NCBI RefSeq assembly: GCF_001428105.1
Contig: NZ_LMSJ01000007.1
Location: forward strand, 62,001-126,000
Length of the DNA stretch: 64,000 bases
Direction: 5' to 3'
Source of the DNA: Paenibacillus sp. Soil766
Lineage (GTDB): Bacteria; Bacillota; Bacilli; Paenibacillales; NBRC-103111
A program made the position numbers and the translations under genes. The notes under the pieces were generated by a model. It saw only the letters and a list, made by a program, of their open reading frames with translations, had not been told where the DNA came from and did not search any database. This document shows, one piece after another, positions 36,548 to 44,635 of the stretch (position 1 is its first letter; each line of letters opens with the position of its first letter).

Positions 36548-37519
36548 CGGATATAAAGCGGTTAATAACGTTTTAAAGCCGATGTGGCTGATGGCATAGC
36601 TGAGAAGTAAAATGGCGATGAGCAACAATTTGGGAGGTATCTTGATTCGTTGCTGGAGCTGCATGGATAAGCCATAGGCATCCCCGATAAAGGTCGTGAA
36701 TATTTCACCGTAAATAACGAGTAAATAAGCGACTTGCGGGAAATAGCCTAGTTTTGTCATAATATTTCCCATCGGAATTTCAAACTGTGCAATGCCTGGC
36801 ATTTGTGCGGATAGGGCATAATGTGCGGATAGAAGAAGCAGTCCAATGCCTGCACCTCCAAGCAAACCGCCCCAATAGAGCACAGCGCGATCGCGAATCG
36901 CACCTCCCATTGGAACGAGCACAGCTTGTGCCATGGCCAAATTAAATGCCGTGTACAGAAATGGTGCAAACCAGATACGAACCATAGAATCATCGCTTGA
37001 GATACGCAGCCAGTTGCCGGACGTTGGTGAATGCCAGGTGTACACGACAATGACGAAGCTGAAGAGCAGCATAATCGGTACAACGATGGAGTTTACAGTC
37101 ATGATGGCTTTGATCCCGCGTGTTAGAACGACATAAGAAAGTACGAGCGTGATGAGTAGCCCTGTGGTGTACGAGAGGTGCAGCTGTTCTTCAAAAACCG
37201 TCCCTGCACCCGCTAACATAACGGTTGTAATGCCAAACAGAACAACCATCATAAACAAGCTGATCCACTTTCCGATTTTTTCACCAAAAAGCACTTTATT
37301 CAAATCCTCATAGGATTCTGCTTTCAAGTCATGTGCCATAAGCATAAGTTGTATGCCAATCCATATGAACAATACGGTTGATAAAGCGATGGTTAATGTT
37401 GCCAGCGAGCCATAGCGAGTGAAAAATTGAAGGATTTCTTGCCCGGAAGCAAAGCCAGCCCCAACGACGGTTCCGATGTAGGTGAAGGCGACACGGACAA
37501 TCTGTGCATGATTTCGCAT
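36479..37519 (-). CDS. YkvI-family membrane transporter (APC superfamily)
   Basis: A 346-residue membrane protein with about ten helices. YIGTVVGAGFASGQEILQFF at the N-terminus is the signature of the YkvI family, which belongs to the amino acid/polyamine/organocation transporter superfamily (substrate unknown). The C-terminus is cytoplasmic and basic (IWRNRRSTL). The start at 37519 (MRNHAQIV) follows GCGAGG. The gene's end overlaps the end of the convergent small membrane protein gene by 69 bp. Confidence 0.85.
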   Translation of the reverse strand: MRNHAQIVRVAFTYIGTVVGAGFASGQEILQFFTRYGSLATLTIALSTVLFIWIGIQLMLMAHDLKAESYEDLNKVLFGEKIGKWISLFMMVVLFGITTVMLAGAGTVFEEQLHLSYTTGLLITLVLSYVVLTRGIKAIMTVNSIVVPIMLLFSFVIVVYTWHSPTSGNWLRISSDDSMVRIWFAPFLYTAFNLAMAQAVLVPMGGAIRDRAVLYWGGLLGGAGIGLLLLSAHYALSAQMPGIAQFEIPMGNIMTKLGYFPQVAYLLVIYGEIFTTFIGDAYGLSMQLQQRIKIPPKLLLIAILLLSYAISHIGFKTLLTALYPLFGVVSVVWLVLMIWRNRRSTL

Positions 37520-37666
37520 ATATTGCCTCGCTTTCTTTCGTTTGATATAGTACAAGGTATGTTTGTACGTAAGCTTGCATGACTGTAACTTGGGGCAAGC
37601 CCTAGATGATGTCCTATTTCAGATATTAACTTAGATGATGATTTGCACGGGAGTGTGTCGGTTGAG

Positions 37667-38299
37667 ATGGAAACTCTGATTGATTTTGTTAGTCAATATG
37701 GCTATATAGCTATCTATATTTTGATGTCAGCTGGACTCATAGGGCTTCCTCTTCCAGATGAAACCTTGATGACTTTCATTGGTTCTTTGACCGTAACTGG
37801 AGGTCCTTTCGAATTTGCTCCCACCTTAGCGGTTACCTATGCAGGCACGATGACAGGCATGACGATCAGCTATCTGATCGGGCACCGTGTGGGTAAGCCT
37901 TTTCTTACACGCTATGGCAAATGGGTTAAACTCACACCAAAGCGAATTGAGCAGGCGGAAGGCTGGTTTAAGAAATACGGTCTATGGACGGTTTTCTTCG
38001 GTTATTTCGTACCTGGTGTACGTCATTTCACCTGTTATTTGTCCGGCGTTAGCGGCGTGAAGTTTTATAAGTATATTTTGTATGCGGGAACCGGGGCGCT
38101 GCTCTGGTGTACAACCTTTCTGACACTAGGCCGCTTTATCGGCAACAATTATGAAAGTTTTTTACAGTTGATGCATACCTATATGGGGATTTCATTATTC
38201 ATATTGGTCATTCTCGCTGCAATTGGTGTACTAATCTACCTTCGTTTTCGCAACCATCACATTGTTGTATTGAAACGTAAACCGAAAAAAAGACCATGA
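37667..38299 (+). CDS. DedA-family membrane protein
   Basis: A 210-residue membrane protein. GLIGLPLPDETLMTFIGSL, GTMTGMTISYLIGHRVGKPFLTRYGKW and FFGYFVPGVRHFTCYLSG are the three signatures of the DedA family, some members of which flip undecaprenyl phosphate or other lipids. The acidic and arginine residues essential in characterised DedA proteins (E/D in PLPDE and R in PGVRH) are present. ATG 37667 is used; an upstream GTG at 37655 and TTG at 37643 are in frame, and none has an ideal ribosome site. Confidence 0.88.
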   Translation: METLIDFVSQYGYIAIYILMSAGLIGLPLPDETLMTFIGSLTVTGGPFEFAPTLAVTYAGTMTGMTISYLIGHRVGKPFLTRYGKWVKLTPKRIEQAEGWFKKYGLWTVFFGYFVPGVRHFTCYLSGVSGVKFYKYILYAGTGALLWCTTFLTLGRFIGNNYESFLQLMHTYMGISLFILVILAAIGVLIYLRFRNHHIVVLKRKPKKRP

Positions 38300-38335
38300 G
38301 ATTCAACCTCTAGGGGTGAATTCATGGTCTTTTTT
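38286..38335. terminator. bidirectional terminator between dedA-like and lipoprotein genes
   Basis: A long stem, AAAAAGACCATGAGATTCA paired with TGAATTCATGGTCTTTTT with one bulge, overlaps the dedA stop codon and has T-runs in both directions. Confidence 0.85.
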
Positions 38336-38350
38336 TTAGTTCATGCAAGT

Positions 38351-39067
38351 TTAAGAATTTGCAAAAAGCTTAATAGACTGGATTGTATTATCATGGGGGT
38401 CGAGATCGATCTTAAGCAGCGTACCTTGCGCTTTATAAGACAATACGTAGGTGGATTTCGTATCAGGTTTACCTAAGATGGCGATCGCATCCTGCCCACT
38501 TTGCCCTAAACGCAAGCCATGCAACCCTGGATCAATGTCAACTGAATGCACATCTACGAATTCAAGCATTCCTTTGCTATTGAAACCAACCGAAAAGTCG
38601 TTGAAATCGTATACCTCAATGTTGTCATCTTCCATCAGGAATTGCTTCTTCACTTTACCAAAGCGTTCCAATACCGTAGATTTCGGAGTGCCAAGCTTTA
38701 AGCCCATCAAGGTAGGCTTTTCTTGCTGGTACGCATCCTCAGCTTTAACCTTCGGTTTAGCGGAGGGTTTCGGGCTTGTGAAAACTTGCGATGAGGATGC
38801 ATCGCTTGTATCCACATTGGTAATACCAGCTACTTGTGCCTCATGTTTAATGCTTTCGTCTACCACAGGTGTTGCCGTCGGAGTTACGACGATAATGGGA
38901 GGCGTGGTTTCCTCAGTTACTGGTGAAGGTGCATACGTTGATGTTACGTCTATGGTAGCCTTTGGAGCAGGAGCAGATGATTCTTGGCATCCAGTCACCA
39001 AGAATGATGCAATTGCAACAGGCATAAAGCCTATAACGATGGGTCTAATTAGGTTGTTCATTGCCAT
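38351..39067 (-). CDS. lipoprotein with two repeated small domains, unknown
   Basis: A 238-residue predicted lipoprotein: signal peptide and lipobox LVTGC with Cys27, then a low-complexity Thr/Pro/Ser linker to about residue 110. Next come two short repeats starting LMGLKLGTPKSTVLERFGK and GLRLGQSGQDAIAILGKPD, each about 45-60 residues, similar to the small BamE/DUF4309-like modules found in secreted Bacillales proteins. Probably anchored outside the cell membrane; function unknown. GGAGGAAAGG lies before the ATG at 39067. Confidence 0.75.
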   Translation of the reverse strand: MAMNNLIRPIVIGFMPVAIASFLVTGCQESSAPAPKATIDVTSTYAPSPVTEETTPPIIVVTPTATPVVDESIKHEAQVAGITNVDTSDASSSQVFTSPKPSAKPKVKAEDAYQQEKPTLMGLKLGTPKSTVLERFGKVKKQFLMEDDNIEVYDFNDFSVGFNSKGMLEFVDVHSVDIDPGLHGLRLGQSGQDAIAILGKPDTKSTYVLSYKAQGTLLKIDLDPHDNTIQSIKLFANS

Positions 39068-39453
39068 CTATCCTTTCCTCCGAAGAGTAGTTGAAGTGAG
39101 AAAAACTTCTATCGAAGTCCTTCGAGGATGCGCGACCGCGTTTTAAATGTAGTTTTTATCGCCAATAAGAAATTGTTCTTCCGTGAATCGGAAACTTATA
39201 AATTCTTATGTGGTAAAAAAGATCAGTAAGATTAATGATACTGTTTTATCAAAGGTTTTCAAATAGCTCTTCGTGCCCAAATGTGAGCAATTCTAGAACG
39301 TATTCCAGTTGAGTGAAAACCTCATATATATATATAGACATCATGAAAGCCCAAAAAGTTTCAGTGTTTTTTGTTATTTTCTAAATGGACTTGAAAGAGG
39401 CGGGAGCAATATGGTAACTTACTCATAATAGACAGCTATAGGGGGCAGGTTTC
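39068..39453. other. 386-bp intergenic region between a lipoprotein gene and xpt
   Basis: No gene seen. There is a run of TA dinucleotides at 39329-39342 after CCTCA, and a GTTTC further on that superficially resembles parts of a purine riboswitch, but the conserved P2/P3 loops are absent (see rejected items). Promoters for both flanking genes must be here. Confidence 0.5.
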
Positions 39454-40023
39454 ATGGAGTTATTAAAACAGCGGATTTTAGAGGTCGGCGTCGTTGCTTC
39501 AGATCAAGTACTTAAACTTGATGCTATTTTGAACCACCAGGTAGATCCTGTTCTCATCATGGAGATGGGCAAGGAATTTGCAAGATTGTTTAGAGAAACG
39601 AAGCCAGACAAAGTGTTGACTGTGGAATCTTCCGGTATTCCTATTGCGTATACGACGGCTCTGCAGCTTGAAGTTCCCATGGTATTTGCTCGTCGCAAGA
39701 AGACGTTGACGATGGATCAAGATACGTATAGTGAACGAGTTCCTTCTTTTACAAAAGGAATTGTTACCGATATTATGGTGTCCTCGCATTTGCTGGGTAA
39801 AGGGGAGCGCATCCTGTTGATTGATGATTTTATCGCCAATGGAGATGCTGCACGCGGCTTAATTCGCATTGTGGAGAAAGCAGAAGCAGAGCTTGTCGGT
39901 GTTGGGATTGTTGTTGAGAAATCCTTTCAAAATGGCGGCAAATCCATTCGTGAACGCGGTATCCGCGTTGAGTCACTTGCTCGAATTGCTTCACTCGCGA
40001 ACGGGAAGATTACTTTTGACTGA
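39454..40023 (+). CDS. xpt: xanthine phosphoribosyltransferase
   Basis: A 189-residue type I phosphoribosyltransferase. TVESSGIPIAYTTALQLEVPMVFARRKK and the PRPP-binding loop ILLIDDFIANGDAARGL match Xpt, which converts xanthine and PRPP to XMP in purine salvage. Length matches B. subtilis Xpt (194). GGGGGCAGG precedes the ATG. In Bacillus it is paired with the pbuX permease under a guanine riboswitch; here it stands alone and no riboswitch is evident. Confidence 0.95.
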   Translation: MELLKQRILEVGVVASDQVLKLDAILNHQVDPVLIMEMGKEFARLFRETKPDKVLTVESSGIPIAYTTALQLEVPMVFARRKKTLTMDQDTYSERVPSFTKGIVTDIMVSSHLLGKGERILLIDDFIANGDAARGLIRIVEKAEAELVGVGIVVEKSFQNGGKSIRERGIRVESLARIASLANGKITFD

Positions 40024-40103
40024 TTTTACATCTCGACAATGACTTCCCTGAATCCGATTTATCCTTTATAATGATTACAAGGTAAGAGAGGAGGCTGACA
40101 TCT

Positions 40104-40430
40104 ATGGGTATCGAAAATGGTTCCATTGACTATTTCATGACAAAGCTAGGAGAAGCAAAGACTCACTTTGAACGTGCGCTTGATTGTAAACATACAGAGT
40201 TTGATGATCTGTATCCGTATATGATTGAACACCCGCAATTTTTCTGGTATAAGCGTTATGTAGCCTGGTCCGAGTTGTTAACGATCGTGAAGCTTTGTAC
40301 GGAGCTAACAATCGAGTGGGAACAGCAGTTCTCTGTTGCACAAGCGGATTATATTAAGAAACGTGTGATGTCAAGCAAAGTCCTTGATTTCTGGTTTGAA
40401 ACGAACGATTCGAAAGAGCATGTAAGTTAA
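40104..40430 (+). CDS. conserved hypothetical protein
   Basis: A 108-residue, mostly helical protein with many aromatic residues (PYMIEHPQFFWYKRYVAWSEL). GAGAGGAGG precedes the ATG at 40104. It has its own terminator. I do not recognise a family; no signal peptide or membrane segment. Confidence 0.65.
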   Translation: MGIENGSIDYFMTKLGEAKTHFERALDCKHTEFDDLYPYMIEHPQFFWYKRYVAWSELLTIVKLCTELTIEWEQQFSVAQADYIKKRVMSSKVLDFWFETNDSKEHVS

Positions 40431-40446
40431 ATAAACCATAAATGAC

Positions 40447-40485
40447 AAAAGGCCAATGAATTCCATAGGGATTCTTGGCCTTTTT
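40447..40485. terminator. bidirectional terminator
   Basis: Stem AAAAGGCCAATGAATTCC / GGATTCTTGGCCTTTTT with a 4-nt loop and one mismatch, between convergent genes. Confidence 0.85.
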
Positions 40486-40505
40486 ACTGTTTTGGTAAGC
40501 GATAG

Positions 40506-40823
40506 CTAGATGCCATTTTCTAACACGTTCATGGTTTCGATATGCCGTTTGGTTTGTTCAGAGCCAAGTCGGTGCAGCGTACGATATACTTCGGTTAAAT
40601 AGTAATCATATTCCTGATTCGTTTCATTGGAATAATATACTTTCCAAGGGAGCCAAGAAGTCGCGTAGCTGCCTTGAGACGAATTGTCAGTTTCCTCAAA
40701 AAGCTCTTGAAGTTTGGCGATATCATCTTCGGTTGCAGATATTTCAAATTCATAATCAAGTGCTGTGCTATCTTCGAGTACTTCTCCCGTGCCTACATTG
40801 ATGTAGTACGTTCTCTTCTCCAT
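40506..40823 (-). CDS. small acidic conserved hypothetical protein
   Basis: A 105-residue acidic protein starting MEKRTYYINVGTGEVLED, rich in tyrosine and glutamate and without membrane segments. A GGGGGG-containing ribosome site precedes the ATG at 40823. The N-terminal beta-hairpin plus helical remainder look like a small cytoplasmic domain. Family and role not recognised. Confidence 0.65.
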   Translation of the reverse strand: MEKRTYYINVGTGEVLEDSTALDYEFEISATEDDIAKLQELFEETDNSSQGSYATSWLPWKVYYSNETNQEYDYYLTEVYRTLHRLGSEQTKRHIETMNVLENGI

Positions 40824-40997
40824 TGTAATGTCCCCCCTAAGGTAGGCATGAGTTAGCCATTGCCTTATCGCGTGCCTCGTCCTCGTTAAGTTAACCGAAG
40901 ATGATTGGAATTATGTAAAGTTTCAACGAAGCGCAAATTGGTGTATGCTAACAAAGTATATATAGTTTGCGATATTAATGATGGAGGCGCTACATAG

Positions 40998-41261
40998 ATG
41001 ATTACAGAAGAACAATTGGATCAATATCGCGTAGATAGTACGCTGCTGCGAGTTATTAGAGATGTCAGCCCTGTGAACGATGTTCGTGGCATAGTGGTAG
41101 CTTGGGATGATGAGACGGTTCTTATTCGCAAAAAAAACCGAAGAGTCGTCAAGCTGGCCCGCGGATACGTGTATCAGCCTTATGAGAATGAAAGGCCGCC
41201 AGCGTTTATGTTGCCTCAGGAAACGATAGCGCCGGATGATCTATCCGATGATGCAGAGTGA
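40998..41261 (+). CDS. small conserved hypothetical protein upstream of cbiZ
   Basis: An 87-residue protein with a central beta-rich basic part (GIVVAWDDETVLIRKKNRRVVKLARGYVYQPY) and an acidic tail. GGAGGCG precedes the ATG. Its end overlaps the start of the CbiZ-like gene, so they are probably co-translated. The short SH3-like core could bind nucleic acid, but this is a guess. Confidence 0.6.
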   Translation: MITEEQLDQYRVDSTLLRVIRDVSPVNDVRGIVVAWDDETVLIRKKNRRVVKLARGYVYQPYENERPPAFMLPQETIAPDDLSDDAE

Positions 41262-42033
41262 GAGAGGGGGAGTTTCGGCTAGAAGTTTAATAGCTGGTGT
41301 GGGGATGAAGCTAGTGGTATCGCCATATGGTCGGTATATGCAGATTACAAGTGAAAACCCCTTGCGTACGTTGAATTCCTCTCCATGGGGAGGTGGATTT
41401 GGTCACCATCGGGTGTTGATGAATCGACAAGTGGACAAGACGTACAACGAGACAGATCCATTGGTTGAAATGGAGGCTTTCATCGCTCAAGAAGGGCTGG
41501 AGCCTGCAGAAACGGCTGGGATGCTCACCGCGGCATGGGTGAATGATGTTGGATTCAAGGAGTTAGCTTGGCCACTTGAGGAAGAAGGTCGTGAACTGCC
41601 TGGAGAAATGGTAAAAGAGGATGAATCACTGCGTGTTGCTGCTTGGGTGACCGTTGGACTAGGGAATAAAGCACGAGCAGGGGCCATATTGCCAGCCACT
41701 TCGCTCTATCCAGGGACGATTAACACAATTGTTGTCATTGAAGGTCATTTGACGGATGCGGCCATGGTAAATGCGGTTATTACCGCTACTGAAGCGAAAG
41801 CAGCTGCACTTCAGGCATTGAACATCACGATCAATGGGCAATTTGCAACAGGAACATCGACAGATGCTGTGTTGATTGCCGCAACGGGCAGAGGAACGAC
41901 ATTCCGTTATGCAGGCACAGCGACGACGCTGGGGTACTTGATTGGCAGAACGGTTCATGAAGCTATTCTAGCATCTGGACAGTTATATGAGCTTGAAATG
42001 AGCAGGCGCACAGCGACGCCTTCACAGGGATAA
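41248..42033 (+). CDS. cbiZ: adenosylcobinamide amidohydrolase (CbiZ family)
   Basis: About 261 residues with the CbiZ core: SSPWGGGFGHHRVLMNRQVDKTYNETDP, GMLTAAWVNDVG, VTVGLGNKARAG and GTSTDAVLIAATGRG. CbiZ removes the aminopropanol side chain from adenosylcobinamide, giving cobyric acid, so the cell can remodel scavenged corrinoids. The start is uncertain: ATG 41248 overlaps the upstream gene by 14 bp, and ATG 41236 and later codons are possible. It fits with the B12-dependent ribonucleotide reductase gene elsewhere in the window. Confidence 0.82.
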   Translation: MMQSERGGVSARSLIAGVGMKLVVSPYGRYMQITSENPLRTLNSSPWGGGFGHHRVLMNRQVDKTYNETDPLVEMEAFIAQEGLEPAETAGMLTAAWVNDVGFKELAWPLEEEGRELPGEMVKEDESLRVAAWVTVGLGNKARAGAILPATSLYPGTINTIVVIEGHLTDAAMVNAVITATEAKAAALQALNITINGQFATGTSTDAVLIAATGRGTTFRYAGTATTLGYLIGRTVHEAILASGQLYELEMSRRTATPSQG

Positions 42034-42222
42034 CGTGCGTAGACACGCTGTCGAAGATGAGCCTCGTCCATCTGAGTCGCTGTAACCGTGAAAAACACGC
42101 TTACAGCAGTGAGAAGGAGCATAATCTCCTGCGACTACCCACTCTGCCAGCGGAATGAACGCTCGAAGATGCAAATGCACACTTATTTTCGCGATACAAA
42201 CAGAGTGGTTTGGAGGATAGCC

Positions 42223-42269
42223 AAAAGAGGGTCCACGGCCACATTGCTGGCTTAGGACCCTCCTCTTTT
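42223..42269. terminator. bidirectional terminator
   Basis: Stem AAAAGAGGGTCC / GGACCCTCCTCTTTT, with a 3-nt bulge on one side, between the convergent cbiZ and a small gene. Confidence 0.7.
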
Positions 42270-42285
42270 GCGAAGTTGACACTAC

Positions 42286-42471
42286 TTACGTTCTGCGAAA
42301 CACGCCGTAGGCAAGTCCGGCCGCTAGCGCGTCGATATCAGAGATATCGTCATCTTCATTCTCGTTTTTGAAGTTCGGATCGTGCACGATTCCCTGTGCT
42401 TCACCCTCGGTTAAATGACGCTGATTGCCCGTATATTTCGGCTCTAATGCTTTGATTTCTTCTTCATCCAT
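42286..42471 (-). CDS. 61-residue acidic conserved protein
   Basis: Very acidic small protein (DEEEIKALEPKYTGNQRHLTEGEAQGIV start, ENEDDDISDIDALAAGL). AAGGAGG lies nine bases before its ATG, and a terminator follows. Size and composition resemble small cytoplasmic or spore-core proteins, but no family is recognised. Confidence 0.6.
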   Translation of the reverse strand: MDEEEIKALEPKYTGNQRHLTEGEAQGIVHDPNFKNENEDDDISDIDALAAGLAYGVFRRT

Positions 42472-42541
42472 AGATCATCCCTCCTTTGGGATTAGGGTTA
42501 GGAAGTGGCGAGGGAATTATACCTCAGCAGCAAAAGTTTGA

Positions 42542-42571
42542 TTGACGAGCTTTTGCGTCACATGGTATATT
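42542..42571 (+). promoter_or_regulatory. sigma-A promoter of the tRNA-Leu gene
   Basis: TTGACG (42542-42547) and TATATT (42566-42571) with an 18-bp spacer; the tRNA starts 12 bp further on. Confidence 0.7.
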
Positions 42572-42583
42572 AATTTTGTAAAC

Positions 42584-42667
42584 GCGATCATGGCGGAATT
42601 GGCAGACGCGCACGGTTCAGGTCCGTGTGGGCTTACCCCCGTGGAGGTTCGAGTCCTCTTGATCGCA
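42584..42667 (+). tRNA. tRNA-Leu, anticodon CAG
   Basis: Acceptor arms GCGATCA (42584-42590) and TGATCGC (42660-42666) pair perfectly and are followed by discriminator A. The anticodon arm CACGG-TTCAGGT-CCGTG has anticodon CAG, reading CTG leucine codons. A long variable arm (GGGCTTACCCCC) marks a class II tRNA; the T arm is GAGGTTCGAGTCCTC. The CCA end is not encoded. Confidence 0.96.
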
Positions 42668-42673
42668 TCGCGG

Positions 42674-42710
42674 AAACACCCTTTTCTGATTTCTCAGAGA
42701 AGGGTGTTTT
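42674..42710 (+). terminator. terminator of the tRNA-Leu gene
   Basis: Stem AAACACCCTTTTCTGA / TCAGAGAAGGGTGTTTT, with one mismatch, a 4-nt loop and a T-run, just after the tRNA. Confidence 0.85.
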
Positions 42711-42807
42711 CACGTCCAACCGCACCGCTATAGCGGTTTTCATGAAATACAAGTATAATACATAGGATAGATTGTACATTTCTTTATATCTAAAGGAGCT
42801 GAATTTC

Positions 42808-43461
42808 ATGGATAGAACAGTTACGATCACACAATCCGGCAGCTTTGCACATGTGCTTCAAACGTTTGCCATTTCGTTATTGGTTTCATTTCTTGGAACA
42901 TTGATCGGTGCGATGGTAGTGCCGCCATCTATGGTTATGCTTTTCGTTATTGCAGAGGTGGCGATGCTGGTAGCCGCTATTGTGATTCGAATTCGCGGCA
43001 AAAATATTGGCTACGGCTTTCTCTACGCATTTACAGCCATTTCAGGCGTGACGCTATATCCTGTCATCATGGCTTACGGCGGTCAGCTTGGGGCTAGCGT
43101 GGTATCGGGCGCTTTTTTTGCAACAGCAGCGATTTTCGGTTCATTGGCTTTCTACGCACACCGCTCTCAGCGCGATTTTAGCTTTTTAGGCGGGTTCTTA
43201 TTTGCAGGCACAATAGGACTTGTGCTAATGAGTGTGCTCGGCATGTTTTTACATTTTGGATCCATGATGAATTTGGTATGGTCCATGGTGGGGATTCTGA
43301 TCTTCAGTGGCTGGGTTCTCTACGATGTAGCTCAATATCGCAACGGTGTCGCAGCGGAAGCAGTACCACTTGCAGCTTTGAATATTTATCTAGATTTTAT
43401 TAACTTGTTCCTATATATCCTGCGTTTTATAGCTTCAATCGCGGGTATCAACAGAAACTAA
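42808..43461 (+). CDS. Bax inhibitor-1 family membrane protein
   Basis: A 217-residue protein with seven membrane helices. GYGFLYAFTAISGVTLYPV and the C-terminal SGWVLYDVAQYRNG and LNIYLDFINLFLYILRF are typical of the BI-1/YetJ family, whose B. subtilis member is a pH-sensitive calcium leak channel. The Asp pair that forms the pH gate in YetJ corresponds to the Asp in VLYDVAQ and in YLDFINLF here. ATG 42808 follows AAAGGAG. Confidence 0.9.
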   Translation: MDRTVTITQSGSFAHVLQTFAISLLVSFLGTLIGAMVVPPSMVMLFVIAEVAMLVAAIVIRIRGKNIGYGFLYAFTAISGVTLYPVIMAYGGQLGASVVSGAFFATAAIFGSLAFYAHRSQRDFSFLGGFLFAGTIGLVLMSVLGMFLHFGSMMNLVWSMVGILIFSGWVLYDVAQYRNGVAAEAVPLAALNIYLDFINLFLYILRFIASIAGINRN

Positions 43462-43474
43462 CAATCGATTTTAC

Positions 43475-43522
43475 GCACGATGAAATACAAAAAAGCACGA
43501 TGAAATACAAAAAAGCACGATG
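43475..43522. repeat. 20-bp tandem duplication in a terminator arm
   Basis: The unit GCACGATGAAATACAAAAAA is present twice (43475-43494, 43495-43514), plus a third partial GCACGATG. The A6-GCAC part forms the left arm of the following terminator, so the duplication creates two alternative left arms. Confidence 0.85.
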
Positions 43523-43564
43523 GCTCCGAACCACGGGATGGTGGGGAGTACATTGTGCTTTTTT
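43509..43564. terminator. bidirectional terminator
   Basis: Arms AAAAAAGCAC and GTGCTTTTTT around a 36-nt spacer that itself holds a smaller stem (CCACGGGATGGTGG). It lies between convergent genes. Confidence 0.65.
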
Positions 43565-43573
43565 GCTGTCTGG

Positions 43574-43798
43574 CTAGGCTCTACCTGGGAGCTTTTTCGT
43601 ATGAAAAAAAGGAATATCTCCTCGAAAACTTCGGTTGATTTCCAACAGGGTATAGATTAACTGAGTCAAGTCTGTATGGTTCATACGAATGGTCAAAGGT
43701 GCTAAATCTCGTTCTGACTTTAATCGGATCTCGAGTCTAAGATTGACTTCATCCATATAAATGTCAAGCTGCTCGGTTGTAAGCATTAGTTCCCACAT
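43574..43798 (-). CDS. 74-residue conserved hypothetical protein
   Basis: Small protein (MWELMLTTEQLDIYMDEVNL start) with mixed charged and hydrophobic residues that suggest a small beta-alpha domain. AGAGGTG lies ten bases before the ATG at 43798. No family recognised. Confidence 0.55.
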   Translation of the reverse strand: MWELMLTTEQLDIYMDEVNLRLEIRLKSERDLAPLTIRMNHTDLTQLIYTLLEINRSFRGDIPFFHTKKLPGRA

Positions 43799-43965
43799 TC
43801 AAACGGACACCTCTTTCTCTCTCTAGTTACTCTAGCTTATGTTGGTTGGACGAGATTAGAAGCAAATGCAACGATCTGGCTATAGGCTTTTTATTGAAAT
43901 AAGCACGAATTCAGCTCTTGCCTCATACAATTTAATGATCCTAATTGAAAGAGGTGAGAAAACCT

Positions 43966-44247
43966 ATGGCAACTTGTAGCACGTGGATGTACAAAGGGAT
44001 TTCGCCTTCCGTATTCAGAGCACTGCAGCAGGTAGGCAGGAGGCAGGGGTTTGCTATTCCGAGCACAGCATCAGGCAAATTTACGATTTCAGTCGTCAGC
44101 ATGAATGTTGGCTTCCAATATGCCTGGGATACGAGTGCTCAAACTTTGCTGTTGCAATGTGATAATAAGCCAATGCTGTTAGGCTGCGGCACGATTAAAT
44201 CCTTTGCTGATAAAATTATTGCGGAGAGCGGCGGAAGACCAGGGTAA
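43966..44247 (+). CDS. 93-residue conserved hypothetical protein
   Basis: Starts MATCSTWMYKGISPSVF after GAAAGAGGTG. The sequence alternates beta-type segments (GKFTISVVSMNVGFQYAWD, QTLLLQCDN) and a final helix (IKSFADKIIAESGG). It looks like a small soluble alpha/beta domain; role unknown. Confidence 0.6.
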   Translation: MATCSTWMYKGISPSVFRALQQVGRRQGFAIPSTASGKFTISVVSMNVGFQYAWDTSAQTLLLQCDNKPMLLGCGTIKSFADKIIAESGGRPG

Positions 44248-44336
44248 CTGCCAATATGTAAGCGCCTGCCACCTGTCTTCAAGTAGTTTAAAGCCCTGTT
44301 GCTCTGGTTACAATAAGGGTAAAGGCAGGTGGGGGT

Positions 44337-44528
44337 ATGGCAAAAAGCGATGATCTTGTGAAGTACATAACTCAACAAGTCGTTACCTATATCGACACGC
44401 CGAAGGAAGTTCGTCAACAAGCCAAAGCGACGATGAAGGAACAACGCGAGGGTTGGCAAACACGTTGGTTTGGGATGCTGCCATTAGCGACGCGGATGTT
44501 GTTTGACCGAACGAAGTCGAGAAAATGA
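44337..44528 (+). CDS. yqzE: YqzE-family small protein
   Basis: A 63-residue basic protein. KYITQQVVTYIDTPKEVRQQAKA and RWFGMLPLATRMLF match YqzE of Bacillales. In B. subtilis yqzE lies beside the comG competence operon and not far from yqhG/yqhH and lipM; here those latter genes follow within a few kilobases but comG is missing. Function unknown. GGTGGGGG precedes the ATG. Confidence 0.8.
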   Translation: MAKSDDLVKYITQQVVTYIDTPKEVRQQAKATMKEQREGWQTRWFGMLPLATRMLFDRTKSRK

Positions 44529-44545
44529 GCGTGGTACAATGTGCG

Positions 44546-44600
44546 AAAAGTGGCTGATCACTTGTAGAATGAATCTTCTACTTGTGACCAGCCACTTTTT
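44546..44600. terminator. bidirectional terminator
   Basis: A long stem AAAAGTGGCTG...CAGCCACTTTTT, with an inner TGTAGAA / TTCTACT stem, between yqzE and a convergent gene. Confidence 0.8.
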
Positions 44601-44635
44601 ATTTTGCAACAGGGTAACAGTCGGTTTACCTCTGA

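Noticed and set aside
39320-39420. Purine riboswitch upstream of xpt
   Set aside because: CCTCATATA and GTTTC match fragments of the consensus, but the GATATGG-type P2 loop, the P3 loop and the closing P1 strand are absent.
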